Below, in pieces: positions 60,481 to 64,000 of a stretch of 64,000 nucleotides of DNA. This stretch comes from Trochalopteron elliotii (lineage: Eukaryota; Chordata; Aves; Passeriformes; Leiothrichidae), in contig JANPWX010000060.1 of the NCBI GenBank assembly GCA_024734555.1, positions 3,075,571 through 3,139,570 of the forward strand. The letters run 5' to 3'. A program made the translations under genes and the position numbers. Each line of letters starts with the position of its first letter. The first letter of the stretch is position 1. The notes beneath the pieces are model-generated. The model was not told where the DNA came from. It worked only from the letters and a program-made list of their open reading frames with translations, and did no database searches.

Positions 60481-63400
60481 TTAAAGACAGTTTTTATTTA
60501 GAGTATAACATTTCACTGCAGTTTGGAAGTAAAATAGAAGGGATTTTTTTTAAAGGAATAACATGAAATAGTTTCACTCAAACATGTGGTCTGGGAGCTA
60601 AACTTATGCACTTTTTTAGGTGACCCCTGTTTGCAAAACACAAAAGATAATTCAGTTTGTTCAGAAACTCACTCAAACCTTTCTGGGTCAACTCTTCACC
60701 TTCGTCAGGGAACATTCCCATTGAAGTCAACCTTTAGCACTTTCTCTTCTCAAGCATCCAGCTCTGGTGTATTCTGTGAGGAAAAAAAAGATCCTCAGAT
60801 ATCTGTCTGCAGAGTGTTCTGTGGAAAGCTGCTGCAAGGAATAAAAATGGAAGCAAATGCACTCACTGAGCATCCCGGGTTGCTTTAGCAAGCTCACGGC
60901 TTCTATCACCACTGAAAAGAAATTACAATTTTTTCAGAAGTTGCCAGCCTTTAATGCTGTGCTTCACCAGAAGTGATATAACAAAAATGCATGTTTACCT
61001 TTGACTCTGACACTTGTCATTTATCCTTTGTTTGGATTTTTACATGTCAGTCTTGAAAACAGTTGTCCATTTGCAAAGTTCATGTAGGAGTAACCTCACT
61101 AGTCACTGTCACCAGGGAGAATGTGCCCAGCAGACCATGGATGCTATCAGGCATCTCCTCAAGACCTTTCACCCTCCTTAGAGGGTAAAGTCCTCAAGAT
61201 TCAGGTAATATTTTTTTATTCAAACTTGTATTTGCACAAGTTGTTCAGTGCTCAGCATAGCGAGTGTCACTTCTTTTGGAATCCCTGCCATCATGACACA
61301 TTTCATTTTTATCACAAAGACCTGTAATCAAGGATTAATAATGTAACCATTAAAGTTTCTCCTCCTAGATGAGACATTCTCTACTAATCTGCTCCTGAAC
61401 CTTGTCCTGACTTTCTTTTTGTCCTTAAAATTCAGCCAGCCTTGCTTCTCTCAAGTCAAAATGTTTGGCAAACAGAAACGCTCCGCTGCTCTCAGATGAG
61501 CTACTAATGTAACTTAATTTTCTATAAATAGCTTCTGCACCATCTAAGTTCATCTATTCCTGTCTGCTAATACTGTCTGCACACACTGACTTGCCCATAC
61601 AGAGCTTCTCTGATGTCCAATCCGTTCCAGCTAAATATGATTTTTCAGGTTGAACTTTATGCAGCAGCTTTGGCTCTGAACCAGAGCTGGAACTGGACAG
61701 CTGGAACAAGAACTGACCTGGCAGCAGATTCAAATATAAGTGCTGTGGAAACCTCAAAGATTTTTATATATCAAATGCACACAGAACTGAAAAATAATCA
61801 TAATAAACCATCTTTCCTAGAACTGAATGAAAAAATGCTGATTTTTTAAAAATAGTCTTCTCAGTCAGTCAAAGGTGCAAGTTCTTTTCCTGCACCTCTC
61901 TTTTTTTGAGGAGAGTGAATTCCAATCTTGTCTATACCATTATGGAGCAGACCCTCAAGAAATTAGAGCATTAAAATTAATTTACTCAATGTTTTGGTAA
62001 TGCAGTATACCTCTGACCCTTAATGTAGTGGTACTTACAAAAGAAATTAGGTCACAACGAGATCCTAAGTCCTTGTATTACATTTTACCAGTAGGATCAA
62101 TTCAAAATCTTAGGCAATGAATCTAGAAAAGACTTGGAGGATTCACTCTAGGCTACAATCAGCCCAACCCTATGGATGTGTGACATTCTCAGTATTTCAG
62201 ACACATTTGTCTAACTTGTTCTTACAGTAATGGTGGTCTCATAAACCACCTTTTTGCTGCAGTTGAATAACAATTAGCCTTTCAGATGAAATCTTTTCTC
62301 TGGCTGGCCTGTATCTTATGTATTGAAGTGTTATTATTTTTGTCTCATTTCCAGCACAGAGAAAAACATATTGTCCATTGAGGCAAACTGCTGTGCATGT
62401 ATGTGAATTGTTCTGACTGTCCCTTCTTTTAGACAAACCCAAATCTTTCACTCTTGCATCTGTTTATATTTTTCACTTTGCTTTAGAATCTCTTGACTGT
62501 CTTCACATTTCTCCTCAATACTCCCACAAGACACCTTGTTCTCCTGCTCAAGGAATCAGAATCAGGCCAGAACCTGGATCCAACTACCTTTGCAAAATTC
62601 ATTTAATGTCTGGAAAGAGTTAAAAAAAAATAGATCCAAGGCTTAACAAAGAGACAAAGTAATAAGAAATAAAATATTTCACTCCTTTCTTCCTCAAACA
62701 AGGTCCATTAATTTTTAACCGGGGAAAGATAATTTGATATCTCTTAATCACTTTTTTCAGTGGCTTTAGATCTTTCACCATTGCTGTAATACTTCTACCC
62801 CTATATTGGATGTTTATCCCTGTAACCAAATCAGGAATGTGAGAGATTCAGGGGATTTTTCTGAGTGGTGGGGATGGTGCTGTGACAAATACTCCTCTGA
62901 AGAGCAGAAGCAGGGAAGAAATGATGTGTAAATCTGTCTACTCTGCATTATCCTGGCCACTGGTTATCTCACTGCTTTCAAGAAATACAGTCCAACAATT
63001 CAGCCAGGCTATTCTCATGCATAGTCAAAAAAAGAAATTATGCAACTTGAGGAATATGAACCATAAGGCTGATTCATCCATTTTAGGAATTCCTATGTAA
63101 ATACATAATTAATTTAACTAATATTAGGTTGATTAAATAAAATTTTGGTAATGTAAGGCACAGAACAAATTATTTGTTTGTCCATACATTTAGAACAAAA
63201 CTGTTTTGTCTGATCGAGTTCTCAGAAAAAACAATTTCTATTGTCCTTAGTGACCTAATGTAATTTCTAATATATATATAAATTTAGTTGTGATTTTTGT
63301 TTTCCATATTATATAATTTATATACCTACCTATAATAATTTGTATATTTTTTGGACTGTGGTGGAATAAGTAACTATTTCACAACTGAAGAAAAAGCAGG

Positions 63401-64000
63401 AGGTATTTAATAATGGAAAGGTGTGTCTTAACAATGTGTTATCTAGAGGTTTGGAAAAGGAATTCCATTTAAATGAAATTAAAGAAATCAAATCTGTCAA
63501 CAGATCTGTGCTCTGGTGCTTCTCTGAGTCATGAAACTTCCATGAAAGTTACGAAGAAGAGTTACCAATGAGACACTGAGAAAGAAACTCAAACACTTCT
63601 TTAAAAGACACAAATTCAAATTTTACTCCTTGATAAAATGTGATTAATTGCACACAGATTACTGCCCAGTATAATAAAAGACAATTATCTCGACTGTGGC
63701 TGATCCCAGGGAAGTAGCACAGGGAAAGAATTCAGATTACACCCACTCCTTCTGTAATTACTGTAAAAAATATATGAAAACAATTACACACCAATAACTT
63801 ATTAAATATTACACTGAATGAAACAACACATAAGATACCAGGCTTGTGAAAGAACTTGATGAACTGGCAAGCACCTGTATCTGCAGTTAATGCCCATTGG
63901 TTTGGGGGCCCAGCAGGACGTGGTGTGATTCCTAACAGCACTGCCTTTGTTTCCTCCATTTCCTCAGCTTGACCTTCAGCAGATTAACATGGCATTACTC
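60481..64000. other. Unique DNA to the window end
   Basis: No gene is recognisable; the longest frame is 100 codons (plus 60586-60888) with a Ser/Thr-rich translation of no known family. 63265-63345 is a TATA/TAAT-rich simple-sequence patch. Nothing suggests an exon at the right edge. Confidence 0.5.

Noticed and set aside
1..64000. CRISPR arrays, operons, prophage or other prokaryotic systems
   Set aside because: No regularly spaced repeats with unique spacers, no dense coding; CR1, MIR and LTR copies mark this as vertebrate nuclear DNA.

Overview
This window reads as bird nuclear DNA with no complete gene. The best evidence for a bird is a CR1 LINE 3' end at about 20366-20898, which finishes in the short ATTCTGTG-type tandem repeat typical of avian CR1. 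Two further segments (about 35025-36240 and 26095-26212) share a long LTR-type sequence that I recognise as a common avian interspersed repeat. The DNA is AT-rich and CpG-poor. No long conserved reading frame, rRNA, functional tRNA, CRISPR array or bacterial-style operon is visible. The window is therefore intergenic, or lies inside a very large intron. I cannot name the species or the neighbouring genes.

Layout. 1-20 kb is mostly unique AT-rich DNA. It holds one exon-like segment (1808-1969), a GC-richer patch (9010-9760), a perfect 13-bp hairpin (14386-14415) and an ancient MIR-type tRNA-derived SINE (15845-16085). The CR1 copy lies at 20.4-20.9 kb. 24-36 kb carries a small decayed tandem repeat, an LTR fragment, two MIR-like copies in reverse orientation (29.6 and 32.0 kb), and a long decayed LTR at 35.0-36.2 kb. 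Inside that LTR a 38-bp unit has expanded into a minisatellite, which creates the longest open reading frames of the window. 36-53 kb is unique and very AT-rich, with two hairpins, a homeodomain-motif inverted repeat and several short tandem duplications. At 53270-53694 there is a 425-bp solo LTR on the minus strand, flanked by a perfect 6-bp target-site duplication. 55-57 kb holds a TATC-type microsatellite, a GC-richer patch, a TGTC repeat and a long T-rich tract. 57-64 kb is AT-rich unique DNA.

How it works together: I see no gene set acting in concert. The history visible is successive retroposition: MIR-type SINEs (oldest), CR1 and the long LTR (intermediate), and the solo LTR (youngest looking). 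Several AT-rich blocks rich in TAATTA-type motifs could be conserved enhancers, but that needs cross-species alignment. I did not find a convincing undescribed system. The strongest direct observations are the solo LTR with its duplicated target site and the LTR-derived minisatellite.
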